From: a virus
Virus record (IMG/VR): IMGVR_UViG_3300037520_001276
Coordinates: 20,397-84,396 of that record
DNA length: 64,000 nucleotides
Direction: 5' to 3' (one strand)
The notes under the pieces were generated by a model. The model was not told where the DNA came from. It was given only the letters and a program-made list of their open reading frames with translations, and searched no databases. Positions 1 to 8,084 of the stretch are shown piece after piece. Each line of letters opens with the position of its first letter. Position 1 is the first letter of the stretch. The translations under genes and the position numbers were made by a program.

Positions 1-651
1 TGGGTAATTATTATTGTGGTTAATAGTAAAAACAATCAATTTACTATGAACCTTTGGGTCTTGTAGATTTTTAATTAGTGGTTTTTTAACCTCTTTTAGT
101 TTTTCATCAAAATCTCCTTTTAGACATTCGCATATTCTTTTTATGTGACATTTTGTTTCTAAGTTCCCTTTCTTGATTGGTTTTATAATAAACTCATATA
201 GATAAGTCTTACTACCATAATCTAAAAAGAAAAGACCTTGTTTTGGTTCAATGTTTTTTGGGTTTTGTACCGGGTCAATTGAAACTGTGTCATTTACAAT
301 ATCCCAAATTGCTTTAGCGTGATTAAAGTAATCGGTCAGTTTTGTTGATGAGTATTTACATATGTGGTATACATCAAGTATTTCTTCTTTTGTTAGTAAG
401 GGACAATCAACCGGTATTAAGTCTGAAATTAAAATTTCATCGTCAGGGTCCTTTAATGTTCTATTAAGTGTTAAAATTTGACCTTTTTCAATTAAAAGAT
501 TGATACTAGCAAGATGTAATGATATTTCTTGAAACTGTGGATATAATTTAAAACTGTTTAAATTTTTGTCTAATTTTTGTAAATAACCTAAAAGGGTTAA
601 TTGTTTGTGTTCTAAATCTATGGGGTCTTGAAATAACCAGTCAGTTTTCAT
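1..651 (-). CDS. Conserved phage protein of unknown function (3' end outside window)
   Basis: An open frame of 217 codons begins with ATG at 651 and runs off the left edge, so the C-terminus is missing. The protein begins MKTDWLFQDPIDLEHKQ and reads as a soluble, mostly helical protein with no signal peptide or membrane segment. The N-terminal look (DWLFQDPIDLEHKQ, later LYPQFQEISLHLA) is one I associate with conserved hypothetical proteins of Bacteroidota-type phages, but no enzymatic motif is visible. It lies 49 nt downstream of the next minus-strand gene and carries no TATTTAT motif of its own. Function unknown; existence of the gene is well supported by frame length and start context. Confidence 0.8.
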   Translation of the reverse strand, partial: MKTDWLFQDPIDLEHKQLTLLGYLQKLDKNLNSFKLYPQFQEISLHLASINLLIEKGQILTLNRTLKDPDDEILISDLIPVDCPLLTKEEILDVYHICKYSSTKLTDYFNHAKAIWDIVNDTVSIDPVQNPKNIEPKQGLFFLDYGSKTYLYEFIIKPIKKGNLETKCHIKRICECLKGDFDEKLKEVKKPLIKNLQDPKVHSKLIVFTINHNNNYP

Positions 652-700
652 TAAAATATTTTAGATAAAAAATAGATGTTTTTTTGGTGAGTGTAAATGA

Positions 701-1882
701 TTAGTTATATCTCATAACGTAATATTCCTCTCCGTTGATCGTGTACGAATCTGCAGTTCCGTCATAACCATTTAAAACACTTCCATACCCATCAGATCTA
801 ATTACGTCGTCAATAGCCGCCTCAATATCAACAAAATCTAAAAGTGCGTAATTATCATAACCTCTATCTCTTAATAAACTAAATATATCATCTTTGTTAT
901 CATCAACCATACCTTCTATGGTATCTTCAATTTCTTGTTCATTATAGTCACCTTCTGGATTTTCTTTAATGTCCTCTATTAATTGTTGGTAGTCGTAAAT
1001 ATCACTTTCAATTTCTTCTTGTTCTTCATCGGTTAATCCGCCTTCTTCAAGTTTTTGATTTAATCTATCGATATTTGCTTGGTGTATTTCTAAATACCTT
1101 TTTTGTTGATCTGTTAATTCTTTATTTATATTCCAATCTTCTGGACTTTGTCTAACGTATTCACTATAGTCCTCATAAAGATAGTCCCTCACATATCTTT
1201 CATCAATATGATTTTCCCAAACCCATTCTCTAAATGTGTCAAAACCAGATTCCTCAATTTGTGATTCTAACTGTTCTTTTGCCGCATCATATATTTTATC
1301 ACCTTCATAAACAACATATTCACTTTCAAAGTTTTTTGATCCTAACCACAAATAAACACTTGAATTACCATAATGATTATAATTCTCTTTAAATAAAAAA
1401 TACTTATCTTCACCTTCTTCTACGTTTCCACTTTCTTTTAGGTATTCAAAAATTGCTTCAGTTTCATTTGATTCTTTGTCATCATTTTCAACATTCCAAT
1501 CATCATCCTGTCTTAATACGTCTTGATGTGCAAGTCTTTGTTTATGGATTTTTAATTTTTCTAATCTTTGCATTTCAGAACCGTAATAATCAAATCTACC
1601 TCTTACTTTATTTTGATCAAAAAATGGAATTTTGGTATAACTGATATCTAAATCACCTTGTACTAAATCAACACTATCTATATTTGTCACATTTTTATTC
1701 CCTCTAAGATCTAATTCACCTGTAATTCTAATTTTTTTACCGTTATAATCTGGAAGTCTTTTAATAAATGAACCATCACCATTAACATAAGCCAAAAGTT
1801 CTTTATACTCTTCAGGACTAACATCAACCCACTCTTCGGTTTCTTCTTTTATTATTTTTTTAATTAAGGAATTTAAACTCAT
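701..1882 (-). CDS. Predicted capsid-packaged acidic protein with N-terminal targeting-type peptide
   Basis: 393 aa. The first 14 residues (MSLNSLIKKIIKEE) form a short basic amphipathic helix ending in I11-K-E13, the (I/L)-x-E signature cleaved by T4-type prohead protease in packaged proteins. Residues about 45-80 contain a short beta-rich, leucine-rich-like stretch (GELDLRGNKN, QGDLDISYT). The rest is very acidic, with a predicted coiled coil around 255-310 and a conserved-looking C-terminus (INGEEYYVMRYN). A TATTTAT box lies 5 nt upstream of the ATG. I infer a virion-internal protein delivered with DNA; its activity is unknown. It is divergent from the small gene at 1969, with 86 nt between them. 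Confidence 0.8.
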   Translation of the reverse strand: MSLNSLIKKIIKEETEEWVDVSPEEYKELLAYVNGDGSFIKRLPDYNGKKIRITGELDLRGNKNVTNIDSVDLVQGDLDISYTKIPFFDQNKVRGRFDYYGSEMQRLEKLKIHKQRLAHQDVLRQDDDWNVENDDKESNETEAIFEYLKESGNVEEGEDKYFLFKENYNHYGNSSVYLWLGSKNFESEYVVYEGDKIYDAAKEQLESQIEESGFDTFREWVWENHIDERYVRDYLYEDYSEYVRQSPEDWNINKELTDQQKRYLEIHQANIDRLNQKLEEGGLTDEEQEEIESDIYDYQQLIEDIKENPEGDYNEQEIEDTIEGMVDDNKDDIFSLLRDRGYDNYALLDFVDIEAAIDDVIRSDGYGSVLNGYDGTADSYTINGEEYYVMRYN

Positions 1883-1887
1883 ATTTT

Positions 1888-1894
1888 ATAAATA
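1888..1894 (-). promoter_or_regulatory. TATTTAT late-promoter-type box
   Basis: In gene orientation the heptamer TATTTAT sits 5 nt before the ATG at 1882. It is one of a recurring set found before virion genes; promoter function is inferred. Confidence 0.5.
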
Positions 1895-1930
1895 CTTTAT
1901 GTTTACAAATGAATAAACATACTTTATAAA

Positions 1931-1937
1931 TATTTAT
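1931..1937 (+). promoter_or_regulatory. TATTTAT late-promoter-type box (plus strand)
   Basis: TATTTAT on the plus strand, 31 nt before the ATG at 1969. Together with the minus-strand copy at 1888-1894 it makes a divergent pair, which supports the motif being directional. Confidence 0.4.
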
Positions 1938-1968
1938 ATATAAAATAAACCTCTAAAAAATTTTAGTC

Positions 1969-2109
1969 ATGGGATGTGGGTGTAAAAACAAAACTAACGA
2001 GCAACAGGCACAACCTGTTCAGACACAACAAACACAACAACAACAAAACGGTCAAAATATTCAAAACGCCGTTCAAAAAATTGTAGAAAAATATTACAAC
2101 AAAAAGTAA
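1969..2109 (+). CDS. Small Cys/Gln-rich protein (46 aa)
   Basis: This short open frame starts with ATG at 1969 and ends TAA at 2107-2109. The peptide begins MGCGCKNKTNEQQ, has a glutamine-rich middle (about residues 11-29) and ends in a short amphipathic helix (IQNAVQKIVEKYY). The two cysteines (C3, C5) sit at the extreme N-terminus; there is no hydrophobic signal segment, so it is not a classical lipoprotein. The codons are regular, and a plus-strand TATTTAT box lies upstream, which argues for a real late gene. Function unknown. It could be a small virion component or a metal-binding or membrane-associated peptide. Confidence 0.6.
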   Translation: MGCGCKNKTNEQQAQPVQTQQTQQQQNGQNIQNAVQKIVEKYYNKK

Positions 2110-2174
2110 TTACTATTTAGTCATATTTTTATTTTTTCTAACATTAATTAAAATAAAATGTTAAAAAATAAAAA

Positions 2175-3035
2175 ATGATAGAAGTTTCAAGTTTTTTAAG
2201 TGGTAAGAATTTATGTAATATTTTTGCTGACTTAGTTGTGAAAAAAATCAATGAAGTAACTCCTGACGCTAAAACACAGATAACTGTAATTAACGTCAGG
2301 AATTTTTTTATTGTAAAAGGAGTGACAACATCCGACAGTGTAATCAATCTTTCCGATATTTTATCAGGCATTTACGAAAAATACGATTCTGAATTATTAA
2401 ATAAAGTAAGGGTTATTGATACCATTCTATATAATAAAGAATTTGATTTAAATTTAAACATAAATTTTTATGAAGATAAAAAAAACAAATCATTAATAAG
2501 TAATCTATATAAAACATGTAATGACCTACAAAATGAAGGGTTTTATATAACAGTTAAATTGAATAATGGTATATTATTTTATGATTTTGAACACGAAAAG
2601 GACTTTGACCCATCATACATAAAAGAAAAGTTTCCAACATATACTTGTATTAAAGATGATTTTTCTCAAGACATATACACTTCTGAAGAAATTTATGGGT
2701 TGTCTAATAATGGGATTAAATATTACCACTTTTTAATAAGAAAAATATCATACAATTTATTATCAAGAGATTTTTCAAAAATCACCGACATATCTATTTC
2801 ATCTGAGTTAAAATTAAACGATGTAGATGCCGAAAATATCAATTTAAAACTTAATAACAAATCAATTACAGATAACAGTGTTTTAGAAAGTTTAATTTTA
2901 GATAATTTTAATTTTGATATTTCTAAATTGGAAAAAGAGGTGGATTTTAATGACTTTGATGTTTTAAAATCAATATCTGAAAGTTCTTACCTTTGGGAAA
3001 ACTTTACGGGTACAAAAGACTTTATCCTATTATAG
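2175..3035 (+). CDS. Phage protein of unknown function, weak MetK-like N-terminus
   Basis: 286 aa. ATG at 2175 is chosen because an AT-rich leader precedes it and the first residues look structured (MIEVSSFLSGKNLCNIFADL). Residues about 20-75 (KKINEVTPDAK ... FFIVKGVTTSDSVINLSDIL) recall the pattern of S-adenosylmethionine synthetase N-domains, where an Asp-Ala-x-x basic stretch is followed by a G-x-x-T-T-S element. The catalytic GHPDK and ATP-binding loops are not visible, so any relation is remote. The remainder is Asn/Ile/Lys-rich with no motif. The gene converges on the glutaredoxin gene and overlaps its end by 6 nt. Function unknown. Confidence 0.7.
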   Translation: MIEVSSFLSGKNLCNIFADLVVKKINEVTPDAKTQITVINVRNFFIVKGVTTSDSVINLSDILSGIYEKYDSELLNKVRVIDTILYNKEFDLNLNINFYEDKKNKSLISNLYKTCNDLQNEGFYITVKLNNGILFYDFEHEKDFDPSYIKEKFPTYTCIKDDFSQDIYTSEEIYGLSNNGIKYYHFLIRKISYNLLSRDFSKITDISISSELKLNDVDAENINLKLNNKSITDNSVLESLILDNFNFDISKLEKEVDFNDFDVLKSISESSYLWENFTGTKDFILL

Positions 3036-3314
3036 GACGTAATCTTTCACCATTACAACTCCTTCATATATGTCTTGAAAGTCTCTGTCGGGTGCCAATA
3101 ATCTAACATCCGATGGATTTTCATCTTCATCTAATGTCAATAACATAAGGGCCGGTACGTATTCATTTTCAGTTATTTTGGAAAATTCGTCGTATTCTTC
3201 GCTGTAATCATCAATATCTCTTTCCAAAAAAGGTAGGTTTTCTTTTTCTAACTCTTCTTTAATCATAGTACAAAAGGGACATCCCTTCATTGTGTAAACT
3301 ACTGCAATTTTCAT
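3030..3314 (-). CDS. Glutaredoxin-like protein
   Basis: 94 aa, the usual size of a glutaredoxin. Residues 1-9 form the first beta strand (MKIAVVYTM), followed by the redox motif C12-P-F-C15 at the start of a helix; YVPALMLL (about residue 52) supplies the typical cis-proline region. Glutaredoxins reduce disulfides and often serve as electron donors for ribonucleotide reductase, which this phage also encodes at the right end of the window. An acidic loop (DEDENPSD) replaces the usual short turn near the end. It is the last gene of a four-gene operon, overlapping the gene before it by 4 nt. The family call is confident; the physiological substrate is inferred. Confidence 0.88.
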   Translation of the reverse strand: MKIAVVYTMKGCPFCTMIKEELEKENLPFLERDIDDYSEEYDEFSKITENEYVPALMLLTLDEDENPSDVRLLAPDRDFQDIYEGVVMVKDYVL

Positions 3315-3667
3315 ATTCTGTCTATTGTATAAAATTTATTCAAACCTTTAAGTAGTAAGTCAACATTAACACCACTATCTTCAGATGACATTATTATTAA
3401 TTTATATGTTTTTTCACTTTCTTTTGATTTAACATAAACCATTATTTTATAGGTACTACTGTAATCAATTAATGCCTCTTTTATTAATGTGTTTTGTCCA
3501 TCAAATACTTTACTAAACCATACCATTTTATTTTTTTTTGTCAACACATTAATAGCATCTACAGTTACATTCCTAGTTTGTATAAAACAAGGAAATTGTT
3601 CATATTTTTTTACAAAAATATCTAAAACGTGTTCAGGTACAATATTTTTTTCAATTTCATTTGTCAT
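3311..3667 (-). CDS. Hypothetical phage protein (118 aa)
   Basis: Small soluble protein beginning MTNEIEKNIVPEHVLDIF. No recognisable catalytic motif; alternating hydrophobic strands in the second half (YKIMVYVKS, YKLIIMSS) suggest a small alpha/beta fold. It overlaps the PcfJ-like gene upstream and the glutaredoxin gene downstream by 4 nt each (ATGA type), so it is translationally coupled to both. Function unknown. Confidence 0.7.
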   Translation of the reverse strand: MTNEIEKNIVPEHVLDIFVKKYEQFPCFIQTRNVTVDAINVLTKKNKMVWFSKVFDGQNTLIKEALIDYSSTYKIMVYVKSKESEKTYKLIIMSSEDSGVNVDLLLKGLNKFYTIDRI

Positions 3668-5361
3668 GGTAGATCCATAAATAGTTCTTCAAAATAATTA
3701 TAATCGTTAGTATCAATAATAACTTTCTCATTTACTTCATTAACCCATATTGGGTATATATCATAAATAGGTTTTGTTTCATCAAATTCTTTAAATTTAG
3801 AAACGGTTTTATTGGTTTTACCATTTTTAAATTTTTTAACCATAATTGGTAATTTTATAAATTCTTTTCTAAAAAGGTGATCGACTCGTCTATCTAACTC
3901 ATCGACAGGTATAATCCATTCATCTAAAAGTGGCATGTTATACTTACCTAAAGTTTGTGATCTTCTTAAACCGTCTCTTGTAAATTGGTATTCTATTGTT
4001 GCCCTTTCAATACCATCTTTATCTCCCTTTCTTAATGAAACAATAAAACAGTATGGTTTTTCAGAGTATGTCCTTACACAGTTGTGCTGGTGAATTGATT
4101 CTCCCTGGTATTGTTCTGTGGTTTTAAAAAGTATCGGAAAGTATGTGTTGTCATGAGTAAATATTGGATCCTCAACTAAAACTGAATCTTCTCCATAAAA
4201 TCTTGTGATGTGACCATTACTATAAGAATCAATAAGTGTTGCCCATTCAGAGTGTTCGTGATTAAATTCATGTCTATTTTTAGCCAATAATTTAACATTT
4301 TCACCATAATTTTCTAATTTAATTTTAAATCTTAAATGATCTCGTAACAAATTAATAAAATTTTCTGATTTTGTTTCGTTTAAAAGTGAAACAATATTTT
4401 CTTTTTCTTTTTTTGTTAAAAAAATATCTGCAGGTATTCCTTCATAAATGGAATTATAATCTGAATAAATTTTTTCAGTTATAAAAACTTCATCTTTAAT
4501 TTTATTAAATAAGTCTTGTCCTAAAAAATGGTATAATTGAACAACACCATTAAGGTCAATATTATCATATCTATTAAGTAGTGATTTTATTTTTCTACCT
4601 TTTAAATTGTATTTTTTCATTAACCATGTAACCAAGTTTGCGTCGTGTTTTCTAACATCTTTAAATGGTGCAAACATTTCAGAAAACTTTAAAAATGCGT
4701 TTGGGTATTTGATTTTTCCGTTTTGAAGTATAATTTCATAATACTTCGCTTTTGGTTTTTTATTTAATTCAATATTAAGACCTAATTTTTCAATAATTCT
4801 ATTTAAAAAAATGTTAAAAACAGTATCACTATTCCCTTCGGTATACCGTTGGGACAGTGGCGAATAAACAAACGTGTTAAATAAATTTGTTATATTTATT
4901 TTACATTTGAACCCTATTTTTTGTTTTCTTTTAAATGCCGCTTCTCCTGTATAAAATAACTTTCTCTTATAATTAAATGTTAGATAATAAATTGTTTTTC
5001 TTGTCTTGAAATACCTTTTACCGACTTCTCTATTGTTTCTGTAATTAAAAACTTTTAATGCAATCTTATCATCATTTTCTTCAATAACATATAAATTTCT
5101 ATTTAAATAACAACTAGTTAATAAATTGGAGTAGTTTTTTAAATATACTTCCTCACCATGCTCACAACCATCTCTTCCATGTTTACATGTGAAATTACCA
5201 ACATAGGACTTATGTGGGTTAATTGGTACATAATGCCGATTCGTAGTTATTCCAAAAAGATCTTCATCTTCGCTCTCCACATTTATTGAATTAAAATCTT
5301 CATAAAAGTAAGTTTCGTATTGTTTAAGCTCTTCTTTAAAAAGGACTGTCATATCTGACAT
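3664..5361 (-). CDS. PcfJ-like protein
   Basis: 565 aa. The C-terminal third has the hallmark of PcfJ-like proteins: a conserved His-x-Cys-Val near residue 425 (QHNCVRTYSEKPYCFIVSLR), then an acidic/hydrophobic strand with IEYQF and a glycine-Lys-Tyr-Asn segment (LGKYNMP) before a terminal Trp. PcfJ was named from a conjugative plasmid and similar proteins occur in many phages; the biochemical role is not established. The N-terminal 350 residues are helical and Lys/Asn-rich, with a Cys-rich stretch near residues 58-67 (CKHGRDGCEHG). It sits in an operon between a small gene (25 nt upstream) and the 118-aa gene. Family call is by motif memory only. Confidence 0.65.
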   Translation of the reverse strand: MSDMTVLFKEELKQYETYFYEDFNSINVESEDEDLFGITTNRHYVPINPHKSYVGNFTCKHGRDGCEHGEEVYLKNYSNLLTSCYLNRNLYVIEENDDKIALKVFNYRNNREVGKRYFKTRKTIYYLTFNYKRKLFYTGEAAFKRKQKIGFKCKINITNLFNTFVYSPLSQRYTEGNSDTVFNIFLNRIIEKLGLNIELNKKPKAKYYEIILQNGKIKYPNAFLKFSEMFAPFKDVRKHDANLVTWLMKKYNLKGRKIKSLLNRYDNIDLNGVVQLYHFLGQDLFNKIKDEVFITEKIYSDYNSIYEGIPADIFLTKKEKENIVSLLNETKSENFINLLRDHLRFKIKLENYGENVKLLAKNRHEFNHEHSEWATLIDSYSNGHITRFYGEDSVLVEDPIFTHDNTYFPILFKTTEQYQGESIHQHNCVRTYSEKPYCFIVSLRKGDKDGIERATIEYQFTRDGLRRSQTLGKYNMPLLDEWIIPVDELDRRVDHLFRKEFIKLPIMVKKFKNGKTNKTVSKFKEFDETKPIYDIYPIWVNEVNEKVIIDTNDYNYFEELFMDLP

Positions 5362-5386
5362 AAAATAAAAAATTAAAAGGTTGTTA

Positions 5387-5668
5387 CTAATTCATACAAA
5401 TTAAACCCATGTGGTGTTGCATATGTGGCATTACTTTATCTACACCTTTTTTGTCACCATTGAGTTTTACTATTAAATCTATAAGTTGTTTTCTTGTTGG
5501 TTCTAATGGTTTTTCGTCATCTTCTGAATTAAATTCAACTATTTTTTTAACACCATTAAAAAACTTTTTGGGGTCTATATCACCTATAAGTTGTCTTAAC
5601 TGATCGGGGTTCTTGTCAAAAAACCCCTTAAAGTTTGTCATATATATTTCAATATCTAAATTCCCCAT
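5387..5668 (-). CDS. Conserved phage protein (93 aa)
   Basis: Soluble helical protein beginning MGNLDIEIYMTNFKGFF, with KNPDQLRQLIGDIDPKKFF in the middle and a His/Met-rich end (MPHMQHHMGLICMN). I regard this as a conserved small protein of Bacteroidota phages without known function. It is the first gene of the operon running through the PcfJ-like protein to glutaredoxin. A TATCTTTG element 23 nt upstream could be the -7 box of a host-type promoter, although a matching -33 is not seen. Confidence 0.75.
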   Translation of the reverse strand: MGNLDIEIYMTNFKGFFDKNPDQLRQLIGDIDPKKFFNGVKKIVEFNSEDDEKPLEPTRKQLIDLIVKLNGDKKGVDKVMPHMQHHMGLICMN

Positions 5669-5690
5669 AACTTTATTTTTTATTCAATAA

Positions 5691-5698
5691 ACAAAGAT
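5691..5698 (-). promoter_or_regulatory. Possible host-type -7 element (TATCTTTG)
   Basis: The minus-strand 8-mer fits the Bacteroidota -7 consensus TAnnTTTG and lies 23 nt before the ATG at 5668. No TTTG is found at the expected -33 distance, so the call is weak. Confidence 0.35.
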
Positions 5699-5720
5699 AA
5701 GAAATTTATTTGAGACTTTT

Positions 5721-7097
5721 TTACTTTTGGTCAAAAATAAAGAAGTTTCCGTCTCTTTCCGCTCTTTGTCTTAATGCATCAGGAATAGTTCCATCAAGTT
5801 TGCTATTTTTAATATTAATAATTGAAAGTTTAGGTAATTCTGCTAAACATGCCGGTAATGGTTGTAAGTTTGGATTATCAGGTAAAGATAAGAACTTCAA
5901 CTCTTTTAAATTACAAATACTATCAGGTATTTTAGATACACAACCAACAAGGTGTAATGCGCTTAACTGTTTAAAGTCTCCGATTTTTTCAGGTAAATCT
6001 AAATTAAATGCCGATCCTCCTCCTTTATGTGTGAATTCTAATCTTTTAATGTTTTCAGGTAATGTATCAAAAAATTCATCAAACCCATAAAGTGCAATAA
6101 ATTTAGATGCTGAATCGCCAGGATAATTAACAGATACTTTTTCACCATTATTTTGTGAAAGACCTTTCATAAATTCAGGTTTAAAGTATTCTTTAAGTCC
6201 GTCTTCTTGTTTAGATAAGAAATCAACCAAATCAATTTGTCTATCCGCAGGGTCCATATATTGATTATCAGGAAAATGGAACTGATAACGGAACGCCGGA
6301 AGTCCTGATTTTTCACCAACATCCATACTTCCTGTAAATTTAGTAGGTGAATTAGGTATAACCACATATAACGGCCCTTTACTAATATATCTTTCAAACC
6401 ATGATAAACCTGGTGATGATGTACACCATCTTGTTTCTCCTTTTTGTGGTTCTAAATGGTGTCCACCGTAAAAACATGCCGCGTCTTTTCCTAATTGTCC
6501 TGTGTCAGAAATACGGGCCACTGTCCAATTAGCCCCACGATAAACGATATCAGCACCTGGATGTTGATAAGTTTTGGATGCCTCTTTTTTCTCGTCAGCA
6601 GTTGCCTTAGTTTTTTCTAAACTGAAATCTTTTACTTGATTATAAAGTGTTTCAGGAGTTAACTTATTTATATCTCTATATTCTTGTGATAACCTTCCTT
6701 TAAATTTTTCATACTTCATTAAGTCACCTGTAATCTTATAAATGTCTTCTAAAAATTGTGCTTGGTATTCTTTGATTGCTTGTTTAACTGCCGGACTATT
6801 AGGGTCGGTAACACCACTACTTAAATCAATATTTGGTGTTGCGAAGTTTTTAAGTAACCATTGGGTGTATTTTCCAATTTTTACTTTTTCCATGTCTTCG
6901 GGCTTTGCGTTAATTGCCTCCATTCCTTCAGGAATTCTTGATGTTGGATCTGCAGCAATTATCTCAAATAATACATTAAAAGGCATCATACCTTTTCTTG
7001 TTTCTTTGTTTGGTTTAACGTATTTGTCAAATAATACTTGGAATCTTGAGCTTTCAACAATTAAATCTCTTAAAATACTCGTAAATCTAATAGCCAT
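5721..7097 (-). CDS. Predicted capsid-packaged protein with RWCT-type domain and leucine-rich repeats
   Basis: 458 aa. The N-terminus (MAIRFTSILRDLIVES) is a short amphipathic helix ending I13-V-E15, matching T4-type prohead-protease sites. Residues about 185-310 hold a domain with RWCTSS near 221, followed by an aromatic segment and GPLYVVIP, then a beta stretch ending in Asp-rich turns. The pattern loosely resembles the C-terminal domain of PcfJ-like proteins. Residues about 330-445 are leucine-rich repeats (LSALHLVGC, LKFLSLPDN, LSIINIKNS). A TATTTAT box lies 17 nt before the ATG. I infer an effector or virion-internal protein injected with DNA. The catalytic function, if any, is unknown. 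Confidence 0.8.
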   Translation of the reverse strand: MAIRFTSILRDLIVESSRFQVLFDKYVKPNKETRKGMMPFNVLFEIIAADPTSRIPEGMEAINAKPEDMEKVKIGKYTQWLLKNFATPNIDLSSGVTDPNSPAVKQAIKEYQAQFLEDIYKITGDLMKYEKFKGRLSQEYRDINKLTPETLYNQVKDFSLEKTKATADEKKEASKTYQHPGADIVYRGANWTVARISDTGQLGKDAACFYGGHHLEPQKGETRWCTSSPGLSWFERYISKGPLYVVIPNSPTKFTGSMDVGEKSGLPAFRYQFHFPDNQYMDPADRQIDLVDFLSKQEDGLKEYFKPEFMKGLSQNNGEKVSVNYPGDSASKFIALYGFDEFFDTLPENIKRLEFTHKGGGSAFNLDLPEKIGDFKQLSALHLVGCVSKIPDSICNLKELKFLSLPDNPNLQPLPACLAELPKLSIINIKNSKLDGTIPDALRQRAERDGNFFIFDQK

Positions 7098-7114
7098 AAT
7101 TAAAGTTTTTATTA

Positions 7115-7121
7115 ATAAATA
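7115..7121 (-). promoter_or_regulatory. TATTTAT late-promoter-type box
   Basis: Heptamer in gene orientation 17 nt before the ATG at 7097, in the 46-nt gap after the methylase stop. Confidence 0.45.
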
Positions 7122-7143
7122 TCACAAATATAAGAAAAATATT

Positions 7144-7983
7144 TTAATAATTCATAATCAATAACTCTTCTCCCATATTTTGTTTTTCTCCTTTCTTTGC
7201 GGATGCCGCCTTAGCAAACTCTTTTTTAACCCAACGGTACTCATTTTCAGGAAACCAAGTGTGTAATAATTCAAAATCATAATAAGATAAACTAAATTTA
7301 CCTTTAACCTTGTGTAAAACTTTAGCCAATCTTTCATGGTCCTGACGGTCAAAATCATGATTTGAGTAGTAGTTTTCAGTTTTCCAATAAGGTGGATCCA
7401 AATAGATATATGTGGATGGAGAATCGTATTTATCAATAACGTCTGAAAAATCCATGTTTTCAACATCAGTAATTTTTAAAAAGTGATCAACCCAATCAGG
7501 TTTTGATAACTTATCTCTAAATGTCAAATATTTTGATTTGTACTTACCTTTAAGGTCAATAAAGTTAGATGTCTCAGGTTTTGATCCACTAAATACTTGT
7601 GTTAGAATATAGACGTATTTGGCTGCGACTTCATAATCACCAGGTTCTACGCTGAAACCTTGACTAAAAATTTCAGCCTGAAAACTTACAAATTGTTGTT
7701 TATATATTTCAGGTGTTAGATCAACACCCTGTTTTTGACAATCTATTGAATTAATTGCTCTCAATAATTCAGATGGATTTTGAACGCATTTGAATAAATT
7801 GTAATTTAATGGATTAAAGTCGTTATAAACAACTTTTTTAAGGTTAGGGTATTGTTTTAGGTCCATGTTATAAAAACACCAATACATCCCTCCAAATGTC
7901 TCTAAATAGACCTCCATATCTTTATCATAGAAAGGGACTATCCACTTTCCGATCTTACTTTTACCTCCAATATAACTTAACAT
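7144..7983 (-). CDS. DNA adenine N6-methyltransferase, D12 (Dam) class
   Basis: 279 aa, the usual length for Dam-type enzymes. The N-terminal AdoMet-binding region is visible (YIGGKSKIGKWI at residues 4-15 and LETFGGMYW about 28-36), and the catalytic motif DPPY lies at about residues 196-199, which together define alpha-group adenine-N6 methylases. Such phage enzymes methylate an adenine in a short target, commonly to resist host restriction; the target cannot be read from sequence. Upstream is a plausible host-type promoter (ATTG-N19-TATCTTTA), so early expression is likely. It ends 46 nt before the packaged-protein gene. Confidence 0.9.
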   Translation of the reverse strand: MLSYIGGKSKIGKWIVPFYDKDMEVYLETFGGMYWCFYNMDLKQYPNLKKVVYNDFNPLNYNLFKCVQNPSELLRAINSIDCQKQGVDLTPEIYKQQFVSFQAEIFSQGFSVEPGDYEVAAKYVYILTQVFSGSKPETSNFIDLKGKYKSKYLTFRDKLSKPDWVDHFLKITDVENMDFSDVIDKYDSPSTYIYLDPPYWKTENYYSNHDFDRQDHERLAKVLHKVKGKFSLSYYDFELLHTWFPENEYRWVKKEFAKAASAKKGEKQNMGEELLIMNY

Positions 7984-7995
7984 ATTTTTTTATTG

Positions 7996-8026
7996 TAAAG
8001 ATAGTAAATTTATTATATTTATCAAT
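7996..8026 (-). promoter_or_regulatory. Host-type -33/-7 promoter for the Dam methylase
   Basis: Minus strand: ATTG, a 19-nt spacer, then TATCTTTA. It matches TTTG-N19-TAnnTTTG with one mismatch in each box. The start site would be about 9 nt before the ATG at 7983. Confidence 0.5.
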
Positions 8027-8050
8027 AAGCGAAAATATTATTAAAAAAGT

Positions 8051-8081
8051 TTTGGCAGTATCAAAAAAATCATTATCTTTG
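8051..8081 (+). promoter_or_regulatory. Consensus Bacteroidota-type promoter for the ncRNA
   Basis: TTTG at 8051-8054, a 19-nt spacer, and TATCTTTG at 8074-8081. This is a perfect match to the -33/-7 consensus TTTG/TAnnTTTG recognised by the primary sigma factor of Bacteroidota. The predicted start is near 8085. It is the best promoter in the window and has no coding gene directly behind it. Confidence 0.8.
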
Positions 8082-8084
8082 TAC

